Origin: Planctomycetota bacterium
GTDB taxonomy: Bacteria; Planctomycetota; Phycisphaerae; Phycisphaerales; UBA1924
NCBI GenBank assembly: GCA_023432465.1
Contig: JAEYUO010000093.1
Coordinates: 31,778-95,777, forward strand
Length of the DNA: 64,000 nt
Reading direction: 5' to 3'
The translations under genes and the position numbers were made by a program. Each line of letters opens with the position of its first letter. The stretch's first letter is position 1. The notes beneath the pieces were generated by a model. That model worked only from the letters and a program-made list of their open reading frames with translations. It was not told the DNA's origin and did no database searches. This document shows, in pieces, positions 1 to 8,845 of this stretch.

Positions 1-421
1 GGCTGTCGATATCGCGCACATCGATTGCCCCCTCGCCGGTCACGATGTCCCGCAATCGCGGCGAGCCCCAGATCTTCAGCATCCGGCTGTCAAACTCCCG
101 CCGGAACCGTTCGATCGTCTTCACATACCCCATGCCGTGCGCACTCGCCTTGTCGGGGTCGCTCCACGTCGGGATCGCGATGAACCGGACGGTGTCGCCG
201 AGTGCCTCCCGCACCGCCGGGGCCTGCCCGATCTGCGTCATGCTGTACGTCTTTACCACGCCGAAGAGCTTCCGCACCTCATCGTAAATCCGGCTCGCCC
301 GCTCGCCGTGGATATGCGCGTGCGCATCGGTGATCGGCACCACCGGACGGCCCAGCTTCGCGGCCTCAGCGCGATAGTCGAGCCCGAAGCGATTCGCACG
401 GGTTGGGGGGCGGGCGGACAT
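1..421 (-). CDS. Amidohydrolase / metal-dependent hydrolase, N-terminal part (runs off window)
   Basis: The reverse strand is open from an ATG at 421 to the window edge and encodes the first 140 residues of a longer protein. Residues 30-39 read ITDAHAHIHG, which holds the HxH metal-binding motif (His34, His36) that opens the TIM barrel of amidohydrolases. The following residues (DEVRKLFGV, MTQIGQAPAV, FIAIPTWSDP) fit the strand-helix pattern of that barrel. Later metal ligands are outside the window, so the substrate cannot be named. It is divergent from the glycosyltransferase at 527, with about 105 bases between them. Confidence 0.75.
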   Translation of the reverse strand, partial: MSARPPTRANRFGLDYRAEAAKLGRPVVPITDAHAHIHGERASRIYDEVRKLFGVVKTYSMTQIGQAPAVREALGDTVRFIAIPTWSDPDKASAHGMGYVKTIERFRREFDSRMLKIWGSPRLRDIVTGEGAIDVRDIDS

Positions 422-526
422 GCGGGATCCTATCTGGCTCAAGCCCATTGTTGAACGGCCAACCCTCTCCGTTCTCATTCGCTTACTCTGCTCCCTCTGA
501 CCTTATCTGGATGATTCCCCCCTCCC

Positions 527-1690
527 ATGGCCACCCCACCCCGCATCGCTCTCGCCCACGACTGGCTCTGCGGGTTCCGCGGCGGGGAAGCCGTGCTGGA
601 CCGCATCGCCCGTATCGTCACCGCCGACTTTCCGGCGTCCGCGCCGCCGCGGCTGTACCTCATGACCGATGACGGCCGCCCGATGACACCGGCGATCGAT
701 GCGCTCCCAAAGACGACGTCGTTCCTCTCACGCATCCCTGGCGGCGATACCAGGCTCCGCCGCTGGCTGCTCCCGCTGTATCCGCGCGCGGTTGATGGGC
801 TCTCGAAGACGCTCGCGGCGGACCATGCGCGGGAGCCGATCGACCTGCTGGTCTCGACTTCTTCCGCCGCGATCAAGGGCCTCCGTCCGCCCGCGGGAGT
901 CCCGCACCTGTGCTATTGCCACTCCCCCGCGCGATACATCTGGTCGCAGTCCGAGCAGTATTCGGGTGGTCTCCGCGGCCTCGGCCTCCGCCTTGCGCGC
1001 CGGTCCTTCAAGGAGTGGGACCGCCGCACCGCCGCCAACGTCACCCAGTTCATCGCCAACTCCTCGCATACCGCGCGGGAGATCAAGCGCTGCTTCGGCC
1101 GCGACTCCCTCGTCATTCATCCGCCGGCCCGCACCGATTTCTTCACGCCCGACCCTGCCGTCCCGCGTGAAGACTTCTGGCTCTGCGTCGGCGCGCTCGA
1201 GCCGTACAAGCGCGTGGACCTGGCGATTGCTGCCGCGAAACGCGCGGGCAAGCGCCTTGTGATCGTCGGCTCCGGCTCTCACGAGCACCCGCTGCGCGGC
1301 CTCGCAGGCCCGAACGTGGAGTTTCTCGGGCGCGTGAGCGATGAACAGCTCCGCGAGCTCTACCGCCGCGCCGCAGTCCTGCTCTTCCCGCAGATCGAGG
1401 ATTTCGGCATCGTCGCCGTTGAGGCGCAGGCCTGTGGCCTGCCTCTTGTCGCGGCGGCAACGGGGGGGGCGGGGGGCGCGCTCGACAGCGTGGCCCATGA
1501 ACACACGGGCGAACTCGTGCCCGAGCCGACTCCGGACTCTCTTGCCGATGCCGCCGCCCGCATCGGGACAAGCGTGATGCACGATCCCGCGCCATGGGCA
1601 CAACGCTGCCGCGACAACGCCGAGCGTTTCAGCGAAGCCGTGTTCGATTCAAAGCTGCGTGAAGCGATCTTCAGCCTGCTGCGCGGGTGA
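527..1690 (+). CDS. Family 4 glycosyltransferase
   Basis: A 387-residue GT-B fold glycosyltransferase that probably moves a sugar from a nucleotide-sugar donor onto a cell-envelope polysaccharide or lipid carrier. The N-terminus (IALAHDWLCGFRGGE) is the acceptor-domain start typical of WbaZ-like GT4 enzymes. The donor half holds WLCVGALEPYKRVDLAI near residue 225 and the EX7E-like motif EDFGIVAVEAQACGLP near residue 290. Both are hallmarks of the family. No transmembrane segment is seen, so it is cytosolic or peripheral. Its 3' end overlaps the convergent flavin-reductase gene by 20 bases. The ribosome binding site is weak, but the start fits the family. Donor and acceptor are unknown. Confidence 0.85.
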   Translation: MATPPRIALAHDWLCGFRGGEAVLDRIARIVTADFPASAPPRLYLMTDDGRPMTPAIDALPKTTSFLSRIPGGDTRLRRWLLPLYPRAVDGLSKTLAADHAREPIDLLVSTSSAAIKGLRPPAGVPHLCYCHSPARYIWSQSEQYSGGLRGLGLRLARRSFKEWDRRTAANVTQFIANSSHTAREIKRCFGRDSLVIHPPARTDFFTPDPAVPREDFWLCVGALEPYKRVDLAIAAAKRAGKRLVIVGSGSHEHPLRGLAGPNVEFLGRVSDEQLRELYRRAAVLLFPQIEDFGIVAVEAQACGLPLVAAATGGAGGALDSVAHEHTGELVPEPTPDSLADAAARIGTSVMHDPAPWAQRCRDNAERFSEAVFDSKLREAIFSLLRG

Positions 1691-2231
1691 TGACCCCGGG
1701 GGGCGCATCCATCGGCGCGGGCATGATCGTGTGCCCGTTCTGCGCGTTGGCATGAGCGCCGTTCATCGATGACTCGGGCATCACCTGCTCCAGCACAACG
1801 TTCAACGCTCGCACAGCCAGCACCTGCCCGATGTAGATCTCGTGGTCCGCCTCAAGGTCATAATGCCGTACGACCTCGCAGTCGATCGCCGCCATCGCCC
1901 GGGCCGGGATCGGCGAGGTGCTCACCAGCCGCACGGTCTCGATGGTGTCGAACGGATCACCCTCTTCGCGTCCGTCGAACTTCCGCATGAGCAGGCGGTT
2001 GGAGCGGTCCAGAAGGCACAGCGCAAAGGTGTGGCTGTCACGGATCAGCGTCGCGATCCGATGCCCCGTCGGCACGGCCACCGCGATACACACCGGCTCG
2101 TTGGCGCACTGCATCGCCCGGCGCACAAGCACACCGCCGCGGCGTTGTTCAAACGCCGACGTCAGCACGCAGGTCATTGAGGGCAAGAGCCCCAGGACCC
2201 GCTCAAACTCGGGCGATGCCGACCCGTTCAT
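1671..2231 (-). CDS. Flavin reductase-like FMN-binding domain protein
   Basis: This 186-residue protein resembles the flavin reductase (split-barrel FMN-binding) family. It begins with a segment that binds flavin in relatives (VLGLLPSMTCVLTS) followed by VCIAVAVPTGHRIATLIRDSHTFAL, where members contact FMN. Then come DPFDTIETVRLVSTSPIP and the barrel strand AAIDCEVVRHYDLEADHEIYIGQV, typical of the C-terminal half. Such proteins reduce flavin with NAD(P)H or serve as small oxidoreductases. The ATG at 2231 was chosen because residues upstream of it do not look like protein. A GGAGG lies almost directly against it, so the in-frame ATG at 2306 remains possible. Confidence 0.7.
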   Translation of the reverse strand: MNGSASPEFERVLGLLPSMTCVLTSAFEQRRGGVLVRRAMQCANEPVCIAVAVPTGHRIATLIRDSHTFALCLLDRSNRLLMRKFDGREEGDPFDTIETVRLVSTSPIPARAMAAIDCEVVRHYDLEADHEIYIGQVLAVRALNVVLEQVMPESSMNGAHANAQNGHTIMPAPMDAPPGVITRAAG

Positions 2232-2404
2232 GCCTCCTGCGCCTCCACAGGTGAGCCATCGCCCTGCACCGCGCGCACTCCACGCTCGGCCTTGGCGATC
2301 CCACAAGGACTCGGGGGAAGTCTACCACCCAAATCTAGGTGATTCGACCAAACTTGCGCGTGGTCCCGCCAGAACTCGCCCACCGTGAGTCCGCAAACTA
2401 TCCC

Positions 2405-2421
2405 CACTTCCCAAAGAAGTG
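2405..2421. promoter_or_regulatory. Short inverted repeat upstream of the mraZ boxes
   Basis: CACTTC at 2405-2410 pairs with GAAGTG at 2416-2421 across five bases. It overlaps the first of the tandem MraZ-box-like repeats, so it may be a by-product of that motif rather than a separate site. Confidence 0.3.
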
Positions 2422-2457
2422 AGGAAGAGTGTTGCAAAGTGTGGCAAAGTGGGAGAT
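2418..2457 (+). promoter_or_regulatory. Four tandem 10-bp MraZ-box-like repeats
   Basis: Four head-to-tail 10-base units lie 32 bases before the mraZ start: AGTGAGGAAG, AGTGTTGCAA, AGTGTGGCAA and AGTGGGAGAT. Each begins AGTG, and the 10-base spacing puts them on one face of the helix. MraZ proteins are known to bind direct repeats of a TGGG-type box with about 10-base periodicity upstream of their own gene. Autoregulation is therefore the natural reading. Confidence 0.65.
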
Positions 2458-2489
2458 AATCCCACGACCTCGACCCGGGAGTCCTCGCC

Positions 2490-2957
2490 GTGCTCTTCAC
2501 AGGCCACTCAGAGCACAGCATCGACGCCAAGCAGCGGGTGTCCATTCCGGCCAAGGTCCGCAACCAATGGGACCAGGACCGGGATGGGTCCGCCTGGTAC
2601 AGCGTCCCTTGGCCTCGAGGATGTGTTCGGCTTTACACGGAGAAGGAGTTCAAGAACCTTGCCTCCCGCCACTCGGCGACGCTGACCCCGGGAGAGGAGG
2701 AATCGGAGCTTGAACTCCAGTTGTTCGGCCTCGCAGAACGGATCGAGATGGACAGCGCGGGACGGGTCGCTCTCCCCAAGACCCACCTCGAGCTGACCGG
2801 CCTCAAGAGCGACGTCGTCATTGTCGGTGTCCTGAACCGACTGGAAATCTGGGACCGGACTTCCTGGAAGTCCAAGCTGGAAGAACGCTTCAACGCCCTG
2901 CCGCACCTTGTGGCGAGGATCGAAGCCAAGAAAAGCGGCCGCCCCGCCGGGAGTTAA
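2490..2957 (+). CDS. mraZ: MraZ family transcriptional regulator
   Basis: A 155-residue protein with the two AbrB-like SpoVT half-domains of MraZ. The first half carries the signature HSIDAKQRVSIPAKVR near residues 9-24. The second carries ERIEMDSAGRVALPKTH near residues 84-100. Each matches the D-x-(K/A)-x-R-(V/I)-x-(I/L)-P loop that contacts DNA in this ring-forming regulator. MraZ normally heads the division and cell-wall (dcw) cluster and represses it. Here no rsmH, ftsL or ftsI follows, so the gene stands alone. Four box-like direct repeats just upstream fit autoregulation. Confidence 0.88.
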   Translation: MLFTGHSEHSIDAKQRVSIPAKVRNQWDQDRDGSAWYSVPWPRGCVRLYTEKEFKNLASRHSATLTPGEEESELELQLFGLAERIEMDSAGRVALPKTHLELTGLKSDVVIVGVLNRLEIWDRTSWKSKLEERFNALPHLVARIEAKKSGRPAGS

Positions 2958-3020
2958 GAGAGAGATGGAGACCGGGAGAGAGACCGGTTGAGAGAGAGAT
3001 CGGTCGAGAGAGAGAGACCG
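2956..3020 (+). repeat. Purine-rich GAGA low-complexity tract
   Basis: Directly after the mraZ stop the plus strand is almost only repeats of GAGAGA and GAGACCGG-like units. It is not an exact tandem repeat, and no function can be read from it. Confidence 0.6.
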
Positions 3021-3059
3021 GGTTGGGACGGAGCCCACCCGCCCGCTTCGGAAACGAGG

Positions 3060-3297
3060 CGTTCAGCGGGTTTTGACATTCTGAGTTTGTTCACCCGCGA
3101 GGTCCGACCGTCAAACGAATGGACTCGTGGATCAGTCTCACATCGGACGGGGCGCGCTGCACTCGCAAGGAAGCGGCCGCGGCGTCAAGGCTGACGGCAA
3201 GGACGCCGTCGAGCTGCTCTGCCCGGAACGAGACGGTTCCAAGGTCTCCTCGCGCTCGGGCGCACGGCCGAGCCGCCACCGGCCGCGCGCCCTTTTT
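3060..3297 (+). ncRNA. Possible structured small RNA or mraZ 3' trailer
   Basis: No convincing protein frame covers this stretch. It holds a TTGACA hexamer (3073-3078) but no good -10 box, a 7-bp stem (3180-3186 with 3202-3208), a GGAAC/GTTCC hairpin (3225-3240) and a strong terminator at its end. It could be an independent small RNA or the long 3' end of the mraZ transcript. I do not recognise it as 6S, SRP, tmRNA or RNase P RNA. Confidence 0.25.
3258..3297 (+). terminator. Rho-independent terminator
   Basis: GGGCGC, one mismatched base and CGGCCG pair with CGGCCG, one base and GCGCCC around a 9-base loop. TTTTT at 3293-3297 follows. Confidence 0.75.
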
Positions 3298-3422
3298 CAT
3301 GCGCTCACAATCCTTGCTTCCGGTCCCCTCGGGCCGCGGTTATGCTGCGCCCCTGCCCGCGTCTCCATGACGAGCGCCACTCCGCCTGAAACTCGTCCGC
3401 CCCATCCCGGAGCAAGCCCTGC

Positions 3423-4781
3423 ATGGATACCGCCGCGACTCCCGCGCCCCCTGCCCACGAGCCCGCACCGTGAAACAACCGGCTGCTGGCGATTGATGTC
3501 ACCCGCGGCTTTGCGCTGCTGGGGATCTTCTTCGTCAACATCCAGACGTTTGCGGAGCCGTTCGGCCGCTTCGTCGCCCCGCGGCCTGAATCTGACGACT
3601 TCTGGACGCAGGCCTGCTTCTTCCTCGTCAAGATCTTCTGCGAAGGGAAGTTCTATCCCCTGTTCTCTCTGCTCTTTGGAATGGGCCTCGCATTGCAGAT
3701 GCAAAGCGTCATTGCCCGCGGCCAGAATTTCTACGGCCTGTACTCGCGCCGCCTCGCCTGGCTCTTCTTCATGGGCCTCACCCACGCCCTGTTGCTCTGG
3801 TACGGCGACATCCTGTTCATCTACAGCTTCGCCGGGCTGGCGCTGATGTTCTGCGTGCGGATCAATCCGCACGTTCTCCTGAGCATCGGCGCGGGGCTCA
3901 TCATTCTGGTTTCCATCGTGTCCGGTGCGCTGGGAGCAATGAACGGGCTCTTCGCCGGCGCCCAGCGTGAGGCGATCGCCGAAACCGCAGCGGCTGCCGA
4001 CTCGCCGCAGGCCGAACAAGCGTCCGAGCCCGCCCCTCCAGAGGAGCCCCTGACGCCATTCCGGCAGGTCATCCGAGGCATGCAACTCGGCCCCGAATCG
4101 CCCGACTGGCTGAAGGGCGAAACCCGCGCCTACCGCGATGGCCCTTGGACACAGCTTTTCCTTGTCCGCGCGATGTCCTGGGGCATGTACCTGACGTTCT
4201 GCCTCTTCGGATTCGCATGGCACGTGCTGGGAATGTTCTTCATTGGGGCCGCACTGCTGCGCCTCGGGCTGTTCAGCGAGGTCGGCAACCGCTGGCAGGT
4301 CCGGCTGCTGCTCATCGGCCTGTTCGTCGGCCTTCCCGGCGCGGTCATCGCCGCGACGATCCAGGCGAAGGGGGGTGTCACGTGGTGGACGGCGGGGCTT
4401 TCGGGCGCGCTCCTCATGCTCTGCGGCCCGCTCGTCAGCCTGATGTACCTCTGCACGTTCGCGCTTCTCGTGCGCCACGGCATCGGCAGGCCCATTACGT
4501 TTGTCCTGTCCAACGTCGGCCGGATGGCGCTGACCAACTATCTCTCACAGACAGTCATCTCGACGTTCGTTTTCTACTACTGGGGCCTGGCGCAGTTTGG
4601 GAGTTGGAGCCGCCCTGAGCGCTGCGCCTTCGTGCTGGGCATCTTCGCCTGCCAGTGCATCATCAGCGTCCTATGGATGCGAGCCTTCCGCATGGGCCCG
4701 ATGGAGTGGGTCTGGCGATCGGTCACCTATCTCAAGCCCCAGCCGATACTGCGAACCCGCGGCAACTCCGAATCTGTATAA
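3423..4781 (+). CDS. DUF418-family membrane protein with an in-frame stop near its N-terminus
   Basis: The coding frame from 3474 to 4781 gives a polytopic membrane protein with the DUF418 hallmark near its start (RLLAIDVTRGFALLGIFFVN). Several hydrophobic segments and the family's C-terminal region (NVGRMALTNYLSQTVIST, MRAFRMGPMEWVWRSVTY) follow. The natural start is the in-frame ATG at 3423, but a TGA at 3471-3473 interrupts that frame after 16 codons. The next in-frame ATG is at 3681 and would remove the conserved first membrane segment. One base change could make the stop, so this is a recent pseudogene, a sequence error, or a gene using an unusual start. DUF418 proteins are membrane proteins of unsettled function. 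Confidence 0.75.
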
Positions 4782-4837
4782 GCGCGGCCATCATCGCGCC
4801 ACCCGCCATGCGTGATCGATCGCCGGAGTCCTCCCCC

Positions 4838-6436
4838 ATGCCATTCCGCGCGCACCGCACAGCATTCACCATCGCATGCTTCTTCCTGCTGCTCCTTGCC
4901 TCCTCGACTCGCGCACACACCGACCACGCTCTGACAACCCGCCTCGACGAAGTGATCCTCCGTTCCGAACTCGGCCAGTTCTGGGGCGCGGTCCTCATTG
5001 CCCAGGACGGCAAGCCCATCCTCGCCAAGGGCTACGGCCTTGCCAACGACTCACTTGCGCCCATCGACTCCCGGACGCTCTTTGACATCGGCTCCGTCGC
5101 CAAGCAGTTCACCGCCGCGCTTGCGCTGACGCTTCATGTTGAGAAGCAGCTCTCGCTGGATGAGCCGATCACGAAGTACTTCGCAGACCTCCCGCCCGCA
5201 GCGGGCGGGGTCACGCTTCGTCACCTGCTGACACACACGTCGGGGCTCTCCGATGCCAATGGCGCGATCCAGCAGTTGGACTTCGCCGACCGCGATGAGG
5301 CGGTGCGCCTCGCGTTCCGGTCCCGCCTCAGCTCCAAGCCCGGAGAGCGTTTTGAGTACTGCAATGGCGGATACTGCGTCGCCGCGGCGATCATTGAGCG
5401 AGCCATCGGCGGCCCCTTCCAGGCCTTGATGCGCGAGGAGATTTTCAAGCCCGCCGGCCTCGCCAATACCGGCTTTCTCGATGGCGATGGGCTGGACCTC
5501 TCGAACGCTTCTGCGCGCATTGTCTCCGGACGCGGCGGCGGGTCCCGCCGCTCCATTCTGCAGGACGGCTGGGGTTGGGGCCTTCGCGGCTGCGGCGGGA
5601 TCCTCATGTCGCTCGACGACATCCATCGCTGGGACGCTGCGCTTCGCGGTGATCAGTTGTTTGATGACGGCGCGAAGCGGCAGCTCTATGCGCCAATGCT
5701 GGAGAACTACGCCCTCGGCTGGATGGTCGAACCCGCCGCGAGCAGCGCGATGAAAGTCTCGCACAGCGGCGGCACCCGCGGCTATCGGAGCTACCTCCTC
5801 CGCATCCCTGATCAAGGCATTGTGATCGCCGTGCTGACCAATGACCGGCACGACCCTGTTGGGCTTGGCACCTCGCTTCTGACCGCGCTCCTCCCCGAGG
5901 AACGCACCGAGATCGAAGGTACGCTGAACATCACCGGCCTCACGCTCAATGAGCACAAGCTCGCCGAAATCGACAAGGATGTTCGCATCCATGTCGATGG
6001 CCATGTGCCCATGCCGGATGTTCGGCCGACGCCGTTCGATCTCCGCGTCGAAGTCCCCATCGCCGGCGGCGGCGGCCGTACAGATGCCGTCAAACTCGTC
6101 ATGATGCCCGGTCAGGCCAGGCAGACCGCTGCTTCCATCCGCGCTGCCCTTCAATCCAAGCCCGCGGGCCAGCGCACGACCTCCGGAATCAATGCCATCG
6201 TCGCCACAATGCCCTATACGCCCGAGGGTGGCGTGATCCGTCTGCCGCCTGATGTCAAGCTCATTGTCATGCCGCGATACTCCGGAACGGGCAGGGATGG
6301 CAGGCCCGTGATCGATGAGCGCATCTGCATCGTGGTGACGGATGAGGCCAACGGCTTCTGGCCGGTCATCCTCAAGCTGGATCGACCCAGCGCAGAGGAA
6401 CTCGCCGGCAGGCTCGACCCCGGTCCTCATCCCTAG
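4838..6436 (+). CDS. Exported serine hydrolase, beta-lactamase / class C PBP family
   Basis: A 532-residue exported enzyme of the beta-lactamase-related serine hydrolases. The ATG at 4838 follows a GGAG and opens a clear signal peptide (FTIACFFLLLLASSTRA). The SxxK catalytic motif is SVAK at residues 86-89. YCN at 174-176 is the YxN motif, and HSGG near residue 310 replaces the KTG box, as usual in this family. About 190 further residues have no recognised domain and may be a separate beta domain. Such enzymes act on D-Ala-type peptides or esters in the periplasm. The natural substrate is unknown. It follows the DUF418 gene closely. Confidence 0.85.
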   Translation: MPFRAHRTAFTIACFFLLLLASSTRAHTDHALTTRLDEVILRSELGQFWGAVLIAQDGKPILAKGYGLANDSLAPIDSRTLFDIGSVAKQFTAALALTLHVEKQLSLDEPITKYFADLPPAAGGVTLRHLLTHTSGLSDANGAIQQLDFADRDEAVRLAFRSRLSSKPGERFEYCNGGYCVAAAIIERAIGGPFQALMREEIFKPAGLANTGFLDGDGLDLSNASARIVSGRGGGSRRSILQDGWGWGLRGCGGILMSLDDIHRWDAALRGDQLFDDGAKRQLYAPMLENYALGWMVEPAASSAMKVSHSGGTRGYRSYLLRIPDQGIVIAVLTNDRHDPVGLGTSLLTALLPEERTEIEGTLNITGLTLNEHKLAEIDKDVRIHVDGHVPMPDVRPTPFDLRVEVPIAGGGGRTDAVKLVMMPGQARQTAASIRAALQSKPAGQRTTSGINAIVATMPYTPEGGVIRLPPDVKLIVMPRYSGTGRDGRPVIDERICIVVTDEANGFWPVILKLDRPSAEELAGRLDPGPHP

Positions 6437-6450
6437 ACCGAACCCGCGTT

Positions 6451-6480
6451 GGGGAGCTTCGGCCGGGTCTTCCCCTTTTT
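6451..6480 (+). terminator. Possible terminator after the serine hydrolase
   Basis: GGGGA pairs with TCCCC over a 15-base loop, and a run of five T follows. The long loop makes this only a modest candidate. Confidence 0.4.
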
Positions 6481-6636
6481 CGGGGCGACAGCCGGTTGCG
6501 TTTGCCATCGTGCCCTTTGAGAGAAGGCACCAGGCTGAGATTCACTCCCCGCAGGGTGGCAGCTATCCTTCCGCCCCTTACCCCCCCACCCCTCCCCTAC
6601 CCCCTTCGGGGCATGACGGAGGCATCGGAGCGCGAC

Positions 6637-8076
<1,440 letters not shown>

Positions 8077-8106
8077 TCCTGGCGCATCTCGCCCCTGCTC
8101 CCAGAA

Positions 8107-8131
8107 CCCCGTGCCCCGGCACGGGGTTTTT
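8107..8131 (+). terminator. Rho-independent terminator of atpD
   Basis: CCCCGTGC and GCACGGGG form an 8-bp stem with a four-base loop, followed by TTTTT. Confidence 0.9.
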
Positions 8132-8170
8132 CATTGCACCCGCGGCCGCCCAATCGCCAACAATGGCCGC

Positions 8171-8725
8171 ATGAGCCCCGTCCTCTCGCAGATTGTCCGC
8201 ACGGCGCAGCTGATCGTCGCCGCGCTGCTCGTCGGCGTGGTCGCCTTCGCCGCGGTCGCGCTCGTCATCGGGCCGCTCCAGCCGCCCCCCCCACCGCCCC
8301 CGCCCACACCGGGCGCAGCGCCGATGACCGGGCCCTTCGGCACGCTTGATCCGCTGGTCGTGGTGCTGATGGCCCTCATCCTCGGGCAGTTCCCCGTGCT
8401 CATCTTCCTCGGGGTCGCGCTTGCCAAGCAGGCCGCGGCCATGGCCGGCACGCTCGCCGGCGAGCCCGACACCCGCGACCAGGCCCTCGCCCGGCTGTGG
8501 CTCAACGCCGCCATTCTCCGCGCTGCGCTCGCCGAGGGCGCAGGCCTCTTCGGAGCCGTCATCCTCATGGTCAGCGGCGATCGACTCGGCCTGATCGGCG
8601 TCGGCTTCGCCGTGATCGTGCTCATGGCGATCATGCCCTCGCGGGGCCGCCTTGAGAACTGGATCCACCGCGCTGTGCAGACCGCCGCGCTTACGCCCAG
8701 CCGCGAGCCGCCGCACGAGCGCTAA
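8171..8725 (+). CDS. Small integral membrane protein, unknown function
   Basis: A 184-residue protein I cannot assign to a named family. A hydrophobic N-terminal segment (about residues 8-32) is followed by a proline run (PPPPPPPP, about 37-44). A second hydrophobic stretch covers about 58-82, and two more lie near 115-155 (ILRAALAEGAGLFGAVILMV, LGLIGVGFAVIVLMAIM). The pattern recalls c-type rotary or DUF-type small membrane proteins, but no motif is decisive. The ATG at 8171 begins just before the first membrane helix. It lies directly after the atpD terminator and is convergent with the next gene, so it is probably a single-gene transcript. Confidence 0.65.
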   Translation: MSPVLSQIVRTAQLIVAALLVGVVAFAAVALVIGPLQPPPPPPPPTPGAAPMTGPFGTLDPLVVVLMALILGQFPVLIFLGVALAKQAAAMAGTLAGEPDTRDQALARLWLNAAILRAALAEGAGLFGAVILMVSGDRLGLIGVGFAVIVLMAIMPSRGRLENWIHRAVQTAALTPSREPPHER

Positions 8726-8773
8726 AGCCGCCCCCGAAGCGGGCTGGCAAGAGGCCGCATTCCCTGGAACGCA

Positions 8774-8820
8774 GGAACGGCATGTCCGCGCCCGATCGTG
8801 GGACGCGAACATGCCGTTCC
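8774..8820. terminator. Perfect 12-bp hairpin between convergent genes
   Basis: GGAACGGCATGT at 8774-8785 pairs fully with ACATGCCGTTCC at 8809-8820. There is no T run on either side. Its place between two gene ends suggests a two-way transcription barrier. Confidence 0.45.
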
Positions 8821-8845
8821 GTGAACATGAAGAGGTTCAGTTGTT

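Noticed and set aside
2956..3020. GAGA tract as a possible satellite or CRISPR-like repeat
   Set aside because: Units are not equal in length or spacing, and there are no spacers.
3091..3300. Minus-strand ORF of 69 codons
   Set aside because: Its composition is fairly protein-like, but its start lies within the terminator stem and there is no ribosome binding site or known motif. Left as a weak possibility.
5051..6508. Minus-strand ORF of 485 codons
   Set aside because: Antisense shadow of the serine hydrolase. It has no ribosome binding site and no protein-like motifs. High GC often leaves such frames open.
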